This document shows positions 1 to 7,785 of a DNA stretch of 64,000 bases, in pieces; the stretch's first letter is position 1, and each line of letters opens with the position of its first letter. This DNA is from DAOSWM01 sp035380045 (GTDB taxonomy: Bacteria; Bacteroidota; Bacteroidia; Bacteroidales; Tenuifilaceae): the NCBI GenBank assembly GCA_035380045.1, contig DAOSWM010000008.1, positions 1-64,000 on the forward strand, read 5' to 3'. The position numbers and the translations under genes were made by a program. The notes under the pieces were generated by a model, which saw only the letters and a program-made list of their open reading frames with translations, had not been told where the DNA came from and did no database searches.

Positions 1-1
1 T

Positions 2-376
2 TGCCCCCAATCTATCGAGCTACTAATAACCAACGATCAGTTTATCGATCAGGCTGTTGTGTTAGGCGATAACCGAAAGTTTGTTTCGGCTCTTATTGTT
101 CCTTCGTTTGATAAGTTCAGAGCGGTTTGGAATGCTGATGGTGTTCAGGAACTGTCAAACGAGGAGTTGGCTGCTCATCCAAGGGTGATCAGTTTTATGC
201 AGCAACGCCTCGATAGGTGCCAGAAAGATTTACCATCGTATGAGCGTATTGTTAAATTCAAGTTACTCTCTGAGCCGTTTACAATTCATAACGAAGGACT
301 GACAAATACTCTTAAAGTTCGCCGCAAACTTATAGCAGAAAGGTATATGGAATTGGTGGAGGAAATGTATAGGTAG
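2..376 (+). CDS. Long-chain acyl-CoA synthetase (AMP-forming), C-terminal end only
   Basis: The reading frame is open from base 2, so only the last ~124 residues of a gene starting left of the window are present. The visible part begins PQSIELLITNDQFIDQAVV and continues GDNRKFVSALIVP, the C-terminal subdomain typical of FadD/FAA1-type AMP-forming acyl-CoA synthetases, which activate fatty acids to acyl-CoA with ATP. The tail TNTLKVRRKLIAERY holds the lysine-rich end where these enzymes carry their catalytic lysine (inferred by family alignment from memory). The internal ATG at 59 is not the real start. Substrate chain length cannot be judged from this fragment. Confidence 0.9.
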   Translation, partial: CPQSIELLITNDQFIDQAVVLGDNRKFVSALIVPSFDKFRAVWNADGVQELSNEELAAHPRVISFMQQRLDRCQKDLPSYERIVKFKLLSEPFTIHNEGLTNTLKVRRKLIAERYMELVEEMYR

Positions 377-429
377 AATTACCGTTCTGAAACCCCAAGT
401 CGATCGGATGATTATAGAAGAGGGAAGGA

Positions 430-600
430 AGACTTGGAATCGTCCGCCGTACTTTGGAGGACATTCCAACGTCGGGGGAGGAAAAATGATAATATTTTCA
501 CGTTTCTATGACCGGCAAAGAACAGCCGGACGATGGAAAGAGAACAAAGACATGATCTGGAATCGTCCGTAGGACATCCCAAAGTCAGGGGGGAGGCTTC
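430..600. repeat. Palindrome-rich intergenic patch
   Basis: This gene-free stretch between the acyl-CoA synthetase and the DUF3820 gene holds two related imperfect palindromes. The first, about 434-465, pairs TTGGAATcGTCC with GGACATTCCAA. The second, about 558-581, pairs TGGaatcGTCC with GGACatcCCA. Both share the string TGGAATCGTCCG (435-446 and 558-569) and a following G-rich run. A third, different hairpin element lies between them (497-532). No convincing coding potential is seen on either strand. This looks like small non-autonomous repeats or structured intergenic RNA. Confidence 0.65.
497..532 (+). repeat. Dispersed 36-bp hairpin repeat, copy A
   Basis: The 36 bases here match 32879-32914 at 32 of 36 positions. 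The core is CCGGCaaagNacaGCCGG, a short hairpin. Both copies lie in intergenic DNA, so this is probably a family of small repeats scattered in the genome. Confidence 0.65.
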
Positions 601-657
601 CGATCTCTCCACACATTTCCCCCTAAGAGAAGGGAAGTCTTGATAGCAAGAGAAAGG

Positions 658-882
658 CTAATCATTTAAAAGTTTTTCAAGTCCATTTACTCTTACCTCA
701 AGCATGGTGGAAAGCAGCGTGCCAAGTTTTCCCTTCGGGAACCCCTTGTTCTTTATCCAAACCAAATAGTATTCGGGAATCGTTTTTATGGGTTTTCCCT
801 TATATTTCCCGAATGGCATGGTTGCCGTTTTTAGCTCTCGGAAAATTTGCCTGTTAAAAGCAGTAAACTGAAGGTCTTCCAT
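658..882 (-). CDS. DUF3820 family protein
   Basis: Small 74-residue protein with the DUF3820 signature: MPFGKYKGKPI near residue 22, then YYLVWIKNKGFPKGKLG and a C-terminal VNGLEKLL. The family is widespread and sometimes annotated as a putative quorum-sensing-regulated factor, but no biochemical function is established. Its start codon overlaps the arfB stop codon by one base (TAATG), so it is very likely translated from the same message as arfB. Confidence 0.85.
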   Translation of the reverse strand: MEDLQFTAFNRQIFRELKTATMPFGKYKGKPIKTIPEYYLVWIKNKGFPKGKLGTLLSTMLEVRVNGLEKLLND

Positions 883-1298
883 TATACCTCAGGTTTTTTT
901 CTTAGTAATTTTTTCTCCGAAGTTAGCCGTTTCCCGGCAATGCGCTTTTCAACCGATTCCTTTGATGGGCTTGTTTGCTTTCTTTTCTTCGGTTTTCTAA
1001 GTGCTTGCGCAATAGTTTTGTAGAATTTCTCAATGCACAGCTGTTTGTTTTTGTATTGAGTTCGTTCCTGCTGAGATACAATTATTAACTCACCCTCCAG
1101 CGAAAGCTTTGAGGAAAGCTTTTCGCAAAGCAAGCTTTTTTCTTCATCGGATAAAAGCTGGGATGCGTTAATACTGAATCGAAGCTCAACCTTTGTGTTG
1201 ACTTTGTTTACGTTCTGTCCGCCGGCGCCGCTGCTACGTGAGGTTTTAAAGGAAAACTCTGAGCTAAAGTCACGTTCCTTTAGTGTATCTAAATACAT
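882..1298 (-). CDS. arfB: Alternative ribosome-rescue factor ArfB (GGQ-type peptidyl-tRNA hydrolase)
   Basis: The protein (138 aa) contains the class I release-factor GGQ loop in SSGAGGQNVNKVNTKVEL (around residues 22-39). Its C-terminal tail is strongly basic (RKPKKRKQTS...RLTSEKKLLRKK), matching ArfB/YaeJ, which inserts this tail into the empty mRNA channel of stalled ribosomes and hydrolyses peptidyl-tRNA. It lacks the codon-recognition domains of RF1/RF2, as expected. It lies 4 bp after the PEGA/SUMF1 gene and overlaps the DUF3820 gene by one base, suggesting one transcript. Confidence 0.93.
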   Translation of the reverse strand: MYLDTLKERDFSSEFSFKTSRSSGAGGQNVNKVNTKVELRFSINASQLLSDEEKSLLCEKLSSKLSLEGELIIVSQQERTQYKNKQLCIEKFYKTIAQALRKPKKRKQTSPSKESVEKRIAGKRLTSEKKLLRKKPEV

Positions 1299-1302
1299 TC
1301 TT

Positions 1303-2934
1303 TTAAGGTGTTAGTGCCAAACGGAAACCAATGTAGCTTCTTCCGTTTGCAGGATCGTCGGCGCCTCGCGCTGAAACTTTGTTCCCATCGATATACCCAA
1401 ACCAGCTTCCACCTCTCACAACCCGCAACTCTCCCTTTTCTGGCCCAGAAGGATTTACTTCATTCCTGTTTGGGTACTGACCCATCCAGTCGCTACACCA
1501 CTCCCAAACGTTTCCGCTCATATCGTACAAACCCAACTCATTGGCTGGCAACTGCCCCACGGGGTGTGTTTTATTTCCACTATTAACGTTGTACCAGGCC
1601 ACGTTATTTATGTTACGGCTCCCGGAGTACCTGAGCCCATTCGAGAAGGAGCCACCCCTAGCAGCAAACTCCCATTCTGCTTCGGTTGGTAGCCTGTAGT
1701 TTTTACCGGTTAAAAGGTTGATTTTTTTTATGAACTCCATAACCTCAAGCCAGCTAACACGTTCAACGGGACAGGTTGCGCAGCTCTCAAAATGACTTGG
1801 GTTTTCTCCCATTACACTTTCCCATTGTTGCTGTGTTATTTCGTACTTGCTTATGTAGAACTTGCTAACGGTAACTGTTCTTACGGGTTGTTCCTCCTTC
1901 TTGCCATCGCCAAATGTATCGCCCATTTGAAAAGTACCTCCGCTTACAAGAATCATTTGCGCTTCGAAAGGGTCGTTTGATACTTTTAAGGGTATCATAT
2001 AAGCAGATTCACTCGATGGAGTTACCTCAATACTTTGGACTACAGAGAGGTGATTTTTATGCGCTTTGAGAATGTGTGAGCCAAAATCGAAAATCTTTCG
2101 GAACGGAGTAACACCAATCACACTGTCATTATATGTTACCTTTGCCCCTGTAGGTTCTGTGTCAATTAGAACTTCCTTGCCTGATAGAAGAGTGACATTT
2201 ATTTCAGTAGTAACTCCATCAACCACCTTTATTCGTTTTGTAATTCCTGTGTGCCGGGGTTTGCTAAGGCTAAGATTATACTCGCCCGGTAGGAGTTCGG
2301 TAATATGGCAGGGTGTTATCCCGTATAGCTTTCCGTTGATATCAACCATCGCACCAGTTGGATTCGTAACAATTTCTACACCACCAGTTTTTGGCTTCAT
2401 CATTAAGTCAACGTTCAAGTTTTTGCCTCGTACAACCAAAACCTTTTGTTTTCTTGAAATCAAATCATCTTTCTCAACCACAATTACTCTTTCCCCTTCG
2501 GGAACTCTTCCGCTCCATGAGGTGGTACCCTTTCTAGTGCCATCAATATATATTGCTGCATCGAAATTAGAATTAATGGTTAACTCAGCATAGTTTGGAA
2601 TCATTTCAAAATCAAGGGAATGAAGTTGGTTGCTGTTGACAATTATTGTTTTTTCCTGAATTTTAAACCACTGTCCAATAAGTTTTACAGTATGCTTCCC
2701 GGGTTCAATGTTTTCAATTGTTGCAGGCGTAGTTTTACCGGTGTTAATGTCATCAATAAAAATAAGCATACCGCTCTCTGGATCAGAGGTAACTTTTATC
2801 AAACCTCCATCTTGCTGCGTTACTGATTTTGAAAAGAGGGTCTCGTAAAAGCTTAGCATACAAGCAACGTTCCTACCTGTGGTAAGGTCTTGTGCAAATA
2901 AGAGTATAGAAAAAAGGAGCAGGAACTTTTTCAT
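1303..2934 (-). CDS. Exported PEGA-repeat protein with C-terminal SUMF1/FGE-like domain
   Basis: The 543-residue protein begins with a signal peptide (MKKFLLLFSILLFAQDL). Several PEGA-type beta repeats follow (about residues 40-315; for example SDPESGMLIFIDDINTGKT and TNPTGAMVDINGKLYGITP). A formylglycine-generating-enzyme (SUMF1) fold follows from MILVSGGTFQMGDTFGD (about 328) to the end, with YRLPTEAEWEFAARGG and MSGNVWEWCSDW motifs. The two active-site cysteines of true FGEs are not seen where expected: VVRGGSWFGYIDGNKVSARG has none. A binding or structural role, as in the Gld-type relatives of Bacteroidota, is more likely than sulfatase maturation. A cell-envelope location is inferred. 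Confidence 0.88.
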   Translation of the reverse strand: MKKFLLLFSILLFAQDLTTGRNVACMLSFYETLFSKSVTQQDGGLIKVTSDPESGMLIFIDDINTGKTTPATIENIEPGKHTVKLIGQWFKIQEKTIIVNSNQLHSLDFEMIPNYAELTINSNFDAAIYIDGTRKGTTSWSGRVPEGERVIVVEKDDLISRKQKVLVVRGKNLNVDLMMKPKTGGVEIVTNPTGAMVDINGKLYGITPCHITELLPGEYNLSLSKPRHTGITKRIKVVDGVTTEINVTLLSGKEVLIDTEPTGAKVTYNDSVIGVTPFRKIFDFGSHILKAHKNHLSVVQSIEVTPSSESAYMIPLKVSNDPFEAQMILVSGGTFQMGDTFGDGKKEEQPVRTVTVSKFYISKYEITQQQWESVMGENPSHFESCATCPVERVSWLEVMEFIKKINLLTGKNYRLPTEAEWEFAARGGSFSNGLRYSGSRNINNVAWYNVNSGNKTHPVGQLPANELGLYDMSGNVWEWCSDWMGQYPNRNEVNPSGPEKGELRVVRGGSWFGYIDGNKVSARGADDPANGRSYIGFRLALTP

Positions 2935-3060
2935 TTCCTATTCTGTTTATTCACACGAATATACAAAAAAGGAAGTGTAAAAAAAAAGAAATCTTGATAT
3001 ATAAAAAAAGGATGCTAAAAGTTTTAAAAAGATTGTTTTATAATTTTTTACCCATAATTT

Positions 3061-3089
3061 TTTGTTTAAAACAAATATATATACCTTTG
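3061..3089 (+). promoter_or_regulatory. Promoter of the DUF177-rpmF-plsX-fabH operon
   Basis: A TTTG at 3061-3064 and TAccTTTG at 3082-3089 fit the Bacteroidota -33/-7 consensus with 17 bp between the boxes. Transcription would start near 3095, which makes the ATG at 3094 an unlikely start and favours GTG at 3112 for the first gene. Confidence 0.6.
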
Positions 3090-3111
3090 CCCGATGTTTT
3101 TTTTTGAAAAA

Positions 3112-3633
3112 GTGAGCAGAGTTTTAGATAAATATATAATTCATTTTAAAGGACTTAGGCAGGGTAAACACCTGTTCGAATTTGTTGTAGAGAACGCCTT
3201 TTTTGAGCAATTTCCCGAAGGGGAAATAACAAAAGGTACATTAAAAGTATCTGTTTTGCTTCAAAAGCATAGCTCTATGCTTGAGTTAAGTTTTAGCATT
3301 ATTGGGAATGTGGAAATTCCTTGTGACCGATGCCTCAAGCCGATGAGTTTGCCTTTAACCTACGAGGGTGATTTGGTAGTAAAGTTCTCTCAAATTACTG
3401 ATGATAGTAGCGATGAACTCTGGGTGTTAAGTGAAAACGAGCATGAGTTGAAACTTGCTCATTATATATACGAAAGCATCTGCTTAAGTATGCCAATACA
3501 GCGCTATCATGGCATGGAGGGGACTGATAAGGATGCGTGTGATAAAAATATGCTGGGTAGAATTAGTCAGGTAGATGAAACGAAAAGAAAAACAGATCCC
3601 CGATGGGATAAGTTGAGTGAACTATTGTCTTAA
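3112..3633 (+). CDS. DUF177/YceD family protein (23S rRNA accumulation protein family)
   Basis: DUF177 (YceD) protein encoded directly upstream of rpmF, the usual position in bacteria. YceD in E. coli and plants is linked to 23S rRNA accumulation; the mechanism is unclear. The sequence shows the IPCDRCLKPMSLPL motif with the conserved Cys pair and a second cysteine region near DACDKN, as in zinc-binding members. GTG at 3112 is chosen because it gives the family-typical start SRVLDKYIIHFKGL, has an A-rich leader, and the upstream ATG (3094) sits on the predicted transcription start. With the ATG the protein would be 179 aa, with the GTG 173 aa. Confidence 0.85.
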   Translation: MSRVLDKYIIHFKGLRQGKHLFEFVVENAFFEQFPEGEITKGTLKVSVLLQKHSSMLELSFSIIGNVEIPCDRCLKPMSLPLTYEGDLVVKFSQITDDSSDELWVLSENEHELKLAHYIYESICLSMPIQRYHGMEGTDKDACDKNMLGRISQVDETKRKTDPRWDKLSELLS

Positions 3634-3669
3634 ATGAAATTATTCAATAACCAATAAAATGCTTTAAAA

Positions 3670-3855
3670 ATGGCACATCCAAAGAGTAGAATTTCTAAAC
3701 AGAGAAAGAATAAGCGCAGAACTCATTACAAGGCTGAGTTGCCAACTCTTGCTACTTGCTCAAACTGTGGGGCAGCAGTTCAGTATCACAGAGTATGTCC
3801 AGAGTGTGGCTTTTATCGCGGAAAACTTGCTGTTGAGAAAACCGTTACAGCTTAA
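3670..3855 (+). CDS. rpmF: 50S ribosomal protein L32
   Basis: Sixty-one residues beginning MAHPKSRISKQRKNKRRTHY, a bacterial L32 N-terminus, followed by the zinc-ribbon cysteines CSNCG and CPECGFY. It is a component of the large ribosomal subunit. It is the second gene of the operon, with 36 bp before it and 24 bp before plsX. Retention of all four cysteines means the zinc-binding form is encoded. Confidence 0.98.
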   Translation: MAHPKSRISKQRKNKRRTHYKAELPTLATCSNCGAAVQYHRVCPECGFYRGKLAVEKTVTA

Positions 3856-3879
3856 TTTTTAAAATTTAAGCATTAGCTT

Positions 3880-4821
3880 ATGAAGATTGGAATAGATGCA
3901 ATGGGCGGTGATTACGCTCCCACTGAAATTGTTAGGGGAGCGATAAATGCCCAAAAGCAACTTTCAGAAAACGAGTCAATAACATTATTTGGAGATAAAA
4001 ACCAGATTCTCGAAGTTATTCATAAGGAGAATGCTAACGAGTCGGACTTTGAAATTGTTCACTGCTCCGAAGTTATCGAAATGGGGGATAACCCAGCTAA
4101 AGCTTTCACAAAAAAAACCGACTCAAGCATTGCTGTTGGGTTTAAGTGGTTAGCACAAGGGAAGGTTGATGGCTTTGCCAGTGCCGGAAATACTGGTGCT
4201 ATGCTGGTAGGCACCATGTACACAATTAAATCAATTCCCGGAATTATCCGCCCTGCAATTGCCACATACATCCCCGTTAGCGAGGAGAAGTATAATCTTT
4301 TGCTGGATGTTGGCATCAATCCCGATTGTCGACCCGATGTCTTATACCAGTATGGTTTGTTGGGTTCAATATTCTCAAAACTTATTTTTGGGAACCATAA
4401 TCCAAGGGTTGCCCTGCTAAACATTGGAGAAGAGAAGGAGAAGGGTAATCTTGTGACAAAAAGCACATACGAGATTATGAGCGACAATCAGGAATACAAT
4501 TTTGTAGGTAACGTAGAGGGGCACGATCTGTTCTCAAACGACAAGGCCGACGTGATAGTTTGTGACGGTTTTGTTGGAAACGTGATTCTTAAAGAGGCCG
4601 AAGCGTTTTTCCATATCCTGAAAAAGCGAAAAGTTAACGACCCCTATTTTGAACGCTTTAACTTTGAAAACTACGGGGGAACTCCTATCCTTGGTGTTAA
4701 TGCCCCGGTAATAATAGGTCACGGTGTTTCGAATGCCAAGGCAATAATGAATATGGTTCTCCAAACCCGTGAAGTAATTAGTTCAAATCTTTGCACTAAA
4801 ATAAAGGAAGCCTTTAACTAA
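3880..4821 (+). CDS. plsX: Phosphate acyltransferase PlsX
   Basis: Converts acyl-ACP and phosphate to acyl-phosphate, the first step of PlsX/PlsY phospholipid synthesis. The 313-residue length is normal. Family motifs visible are MKIGIDAMGGDYAP at the N-terminus, SAGNTGAMLVG near residue 105, LLNIGEEKEKGN near 185 and VIVCDGFVGNVILK near 230. The stop overlaps the fabH start by one base (TAATG), indicating translational coupling of phospholipid and fatty-acid initiation enzymes. Confidence 0.97.
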   Translation: MKIGIDAMGGDYAPTEIVRGAINAQKQLSENESITLFGDKNQILEVIHKENANESDFEIVHCSEVIEMGDNPAKAFTKKTDSSIAVGFKWLAQGKVDGFASAGNTGAMLVGTMYTIKSIPGIIRPAIATYIPVSEEKYNLLLDVGINPDCRPDVLYQYGLLGSIFSKLIFGNHNPRVALLNIGEEKEKGNLVTKSTYEIMSDNQEYNFVGNVEGHDLFSNDKADVIVCDGFVGNVILKEAEAFFHILKKRKVNDPYFERFNFENYGGTPILGVNAPVIIGHGVSNAKAIMNMVLQTREVISSNLCTKIKEAFN

Positions 4822-5831
4822 TGGGACGAATAACAGCTTCAATAACAGGTGTTGGCGGGTATGTACCAGAGTACATTCTTACCAACCAAGAACTTAGCCA
4901 AATGGTCGATACCACAGACGAATGGATTATGACTCGTATTGGCATAAAAGAGCGAAGAATTCTTAAAGGTATTGGAAAAGGAACCAGCGATATGGCCGAA
5001 AAGGCTGTGAAGGAGTTGCTCCATAAAACCAACACCAATCCCGATGATGTGGATATGCTTATTTGCGGAGTGGTTACTCCCGATATGCAATTCCCCGCAA
5101 CAGCTAATATTATAAGTGATAAGGTTGGCATCAAGAATGCCTTCGGCTACGACCTGAATGCTGGTTGCTCCAGTTTCCTTTACGCACTGGTTACTGCATC
5201 CAAGTTTATTGAAGCAGGAAGCCACAAAAAAATTATTGTGGTTGGAGCCGATAAAATGTCATCCATTACTGATTATACCGATCGTGCAACTTGCCCAATT
5301 TTTGGGGATGGTGCTGGAGCAGTTCTTTTGGAGCCTGATAATGAAGGCTTTGGCTTGCTTGATTCTATTATGAAGGTTGATGGCTCGGGAAGGAAGCATC
5401 TACATCAGGTGGCTGGAGGTTCTTGCTATCCGGCTTCGATTGAAACAGTTACCAATCGTCAGCATTTTATTTACCAGGAAGGTCAGCCTGTGTTTAAAGC
5501 CGCTGTTTCGAATATGGCCGATACTGCTGTTAATATTATGCATCGCAACAACATCTCTCCTGAACAGTTGGCTTGGCTTGTTCCACATCAGGCAAACATG
5601 CGAATTATTGAAGCTACTGCTAACAGGATGAAAATTAGGAAGGAACAAGTGATGATTAATATTCAAAGGTATGGTAACACCACCAGCGCAACCATTCCTC
5701 TCTGCCTTTGGGAGTGGGAACCACAGCTAAAAAAAGGAGACAATATTATTATTGCAACCTTTGGTGCAGGCTTTACCTGGGGAGCGACCTACATTAAATG
5801 GGCCTACGACGGCAGTAAATTTGTAAAATAG
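4821..5831 (+). CDS. fabH: Beta-ketoacyl-ACP synthase III
   Basis: KAS III condenses acyl-CoA with malonyl-ACP to start fatty-acid synthesis. The Cys-His-Asn triad is visible: Cys116 in NAGCSSF, His in PHQANMRI and Asn in GNTTSATIP. Length is 336 aa. It is last in the DUF177-rpmF-plsX-fabH operon and is followed by a strong hairpin terminator. Bacteroidota FabH enzymes often accept branched or short primers, but the preference is not readable from sequence here. Confidence 0.97.
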   Translation: MGRITASITGVGGYVPEYILTNQELSQMVDTTDEWIMTRIGIKERRILKGIGKGTSDMAEKAVKELLHKTNTNPDDVDMLICGVVTPDMQFPATANIISDKVGIKNAFGYDLNAGCSSFLYALVTASKFIEAGSHKKIIVVGADKMSSITDYTDRATCPIFGDGAGAVLLEPDNEGFGLLDSIMKVDGSGRKHLHQVAGGSCYPASIETVTNRQHFIYQEGQPVFKAAVSNMADTAVNIMHRNNISPEQLAWLVPHQANMRIIEATANRMKIRKEQVMINIQRYGNTTSATIPLCLWEWEPQLKKGDNIIIATFGAGFTWGATYIKWAYDGSKFVK

Positions 5832-5853
5832 GATTTCTTTTCTAAAAAATTCT

Positions 5854-5888
5854 AGGCGAATCAAGAACTAAATCGATTCGCCTTTTTT
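5854..5888. terminator. Intrinsic terminator between fabH and endonuclease gene
   Basis: Perfect 9-bp stem AGGCGAATC/GATTCGCCT (5854-5862 and 5875-5883) followed by a T run on the plus strand. The A-rich upstream flank could let it serve the convergent endonuclease gene too, whose stop lies at 5887. Confidence 0.85.
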
Positions 5889-7209
5889 ATTTCTGAATAT
5901 TTAATAGGATTGTAAGGTTCTTCTCGCTATTGCTGTATACTAAAATATAGATACCTGCTGGTAAATCGCTAACATTTAACTTTGCTGTGTTGCCCGATGC
6001 TGAGAAAGACTTTGTAACTGTCCCTGTTGTTGAGTAAAGAGTTATTACCCCTTTTTCTGAACATGGCATGGAAATAAATACATCCGAACTGGCTGGATTA
6101 GGAAAAACACTCAACTCCGTTGGATTCAAAGGAGTTAACCCTGTGCCATTTGCTTTAACGTTTATTTCGAACTGCTGAATTGCGTGTGAATTACCATTAT
6201 TCGCTAAAATTACTACGTAATTGTACCCCAAATCATTCTCATTTGGTGTTCCCTCTAGCATTGCGCTATTTGAATCCCGGTTTGAGAGAGTAATCCAGTC
6301 GGGTTTAATAAGGCACGTGAAAGTAACTGAACTTGAGGAACTAGCGTTTACATCAACCTGATAAGTATAGTTATTCTCTATGTATGCGGTGGTATTTGGG
6401 GTGCTAGTAAATTCAAGAGGACTACTACCTTGTTCCCACGCCTTTTGCACCAGGTTAGGTTGGTCGATGAAAGGGTTGCGGTTATGCTGAAAGTTCTTGT
6501 AAATTGTATTGTTGCGCTCTATTTCTTTTGTGCTAACAGGGTCGCTTTGGTGCCATTCTAGAAGGACGTCTAGTGCCCATCCTGCAAACGCAGGGAACTT
6601 GCTGCCATTAAGCATTTCCGAATTCCACGAGTTAATTTGGCTATAGTAACGGGTTGCCATGTAAAAGTACGAGCGGGCAAAATCGCCTTTGTAATCATCA
6701 GCAGGTTCGAACACGGTACCCGAAAAACCAGCAACCGAGTTTCCTAGTTTACATCCGTTTGATGATGTGTAACTTGCGCTGGAAACATTTCCGTAGGGGT
6801 AATCGGAGCGAACAGAGTTGACCTTCTTGTCGGTTGGATATAGGTGGAAAAGGTCAGTATTCATTGGGGCAACCGCACCACCAAACCAGCTACGCGGGAA
6901 TGAGTGCTCGCGGTTATAGTACTCACACTCGCTGGTTCCTCCAGTGCCGTTGTCCTGGTCGGAGCCAAAGGTGAAGCTACAGGTTGAGTACATATCCCAA
7001 ACTTTTCCATCATCCCTTTTATCAGTTTCGTAAAATGCCGACCAGAGTTCAGTGTACGATATTTCTGTGTGGTTATCAATTATTGAGCTAAGGGTGACAA
7101 TTAGCTGCTCCCCGGTTTTACCCTGGGCCGAAGAGTAGTATCCATCAGGAATTTGCCCACAACAGGTTATGCTGGTGAGAATTAGTATTGAAAGAATCCA
7201 TTTTTTCAT
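5887..7209 (-). CDS. Secreted endonuclease I family protein with T9SS sorting domain
   Basis: A 440-residue secreted nuclease of the EndA/NucM (endonuclease I) family. The start at 7209 (MKKWILSILILTS) gives a signal peptide; longer versions of the frame run into ygfA. The nuclease domain covers about residues 22-260, with NREHSFPRSWFGG holding the catalytic His and FHLYPTDKKVNSVRSDYPYG downstream, as in beta-beta-alpha metal nucleases. A divergent Ig-like/putative-repeat stretch follows. The last ~75 residues are a type A T9SS sorting domain (LSVFPNPASSDVFI ... LPAGIYIL). The product should be exported and released or anchored by type IX secretion, probably for nucleic-acid scavenging. It starts 10 bp after ygfA. 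Confidence 0.92.
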   Translation of the reverse strand: MKKWILSILILTSITCCGQIPDGYYSSAQGKTGEQLIVTLSSIIDNHTEISYTELWSAFYETDKRDDGKVWDMYSTCSFTFGSDQDNGTGGTSECEYYNREHSFPRSWFGGAVAPMNTDLFHLYPTDKKVNSVRSDYPYGNVSSASYTSSNGCKLGNSVAGFSGTVFEPADDYKGDFARSYFYMATRYYSQINSWNSEMLNGSKFPAFAGWALDVLLEWHQSDPVSTKEIERNNTIYKNFQHNRNPFIDQPNLVQKAWEQGSSPLEFTSTPNTTAYIENNYTYQVDVNASSSSSVTFTCLIKPDWITLSNRDSNSAMLEGTPNENDLGYNYVVILANNGNSHAIQQFEINVKANGTGLTPLNPTELSVFPNPASSDVFISMPCSEKGVITLYSTTGTVTKSFSASGNTAKLNVSDLPAGIYILVYSNSEKNLTILLNIQK

Positions 7210-7219
7210 GTCACTAATT

Positions 7220-7756
7220 TTAAACGTATATAACTTTATCCATAGGAATATCGTGAGGGCTGGTGGCAACTTTTTCTAGAAGTTGGAACTCAAAGCATAC
7301 CCCAATTTTATAGATGTTTTTGTTTTGAAGAAGAGAATCGTAGAATCCTTTGCCCCTTCCAAGACGGTTTCCCTCCATATCAAAGGCCACTCCAGGAACA
7401 ATTGCTACTTCAATATCGTTGGGGTCAACTATTTCGGTTCCTGTGGGTTCAAGAATCCCGAATGAACCAGTCTTTTTCATGCATTCCATACCAGAAAAAA
7501 TACATAGTTCAAGGTTTGCTCCAGCTACAACAGGAAGTGAAATGGTTTTTATTTTATGCCACTCAACAACAAAATTATGTGTGTCAACCTCGTCGGGAAG
7601 CGACCAGTAGGCAAGTACGTTTTTCGCATTTTTGAATTCTGCAACTTGCTCAACTTGAGCAAATATTTTTTTTGATGCTGCTTCCATCTCAAACCTATCA
7701 GCAGCAAGTTTTCGGCTCTTAATTATTTTTCTTTGTTCAATTTTTAATGAGTTCAT
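7220..7756 (-). CDS. ygfA: 5-formyltetrahydrofolate cyclo-ligase
   Basis: Converts 5-formyl-THF to 5,10-methenyl-THF with ATP. The 178-residue protein shows the family layout: basic N-terminal helix with RKIIKSRKLAADRFEM, VLAYWSLPDEVDT, and the C-terminal motif VPGVAFDMEGNRLGRGKGFYDSLL, where the GxGxGYYD-like phosphate loop is GRGKGFYD. It lies 29 bp after the large outer membrane protein gene and 10 bp before the endonuclease gene. Confidence 0.95.
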   Translation of the reverse strand: MNSLKIEQRKIIKSRKLAADRFEMEAASKKIFAQVEQVAEFKNAKNVLAYWSLPDEVDTHNFVVEWHKIKTISLPVVAGANLELCIFSGMECMKKTGSFGILEPTGTEIVDPNDIEVAIVPGVAFDMEGNRLGRGKGFYDSLLQNKNIYKIGVCFEFQLLEKVATSPHDIPMDKVIYV

Positions 7757-7785
7757 ATAATGTTTTATAATATTATTAGGTTAAA

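Noticed and set aside
412..612. Minus-strand frame in the palindromic intergenic patch
   Set aside because: The frame follows repeat sequence and reads as Arg/Ser/Leu-rich noise.
2066..2593. Plus-strand frame of 175 codons inside the PEGA/SUMF1 gene
   Set aside because: Antisense shadow of a well-supported gene, low complexity, no recognisable domain.
3094..3111. ATG 3094 as start of the DUF177 gene
   Set aside because: It falls on the predicted transcription start, and GTG 3112 gives the family-typical start.
5887..7269. Endonuclease I start at 7269
   Set aside because: It lies inside ygfA and lacks a signal peptide; 7209 gives one.
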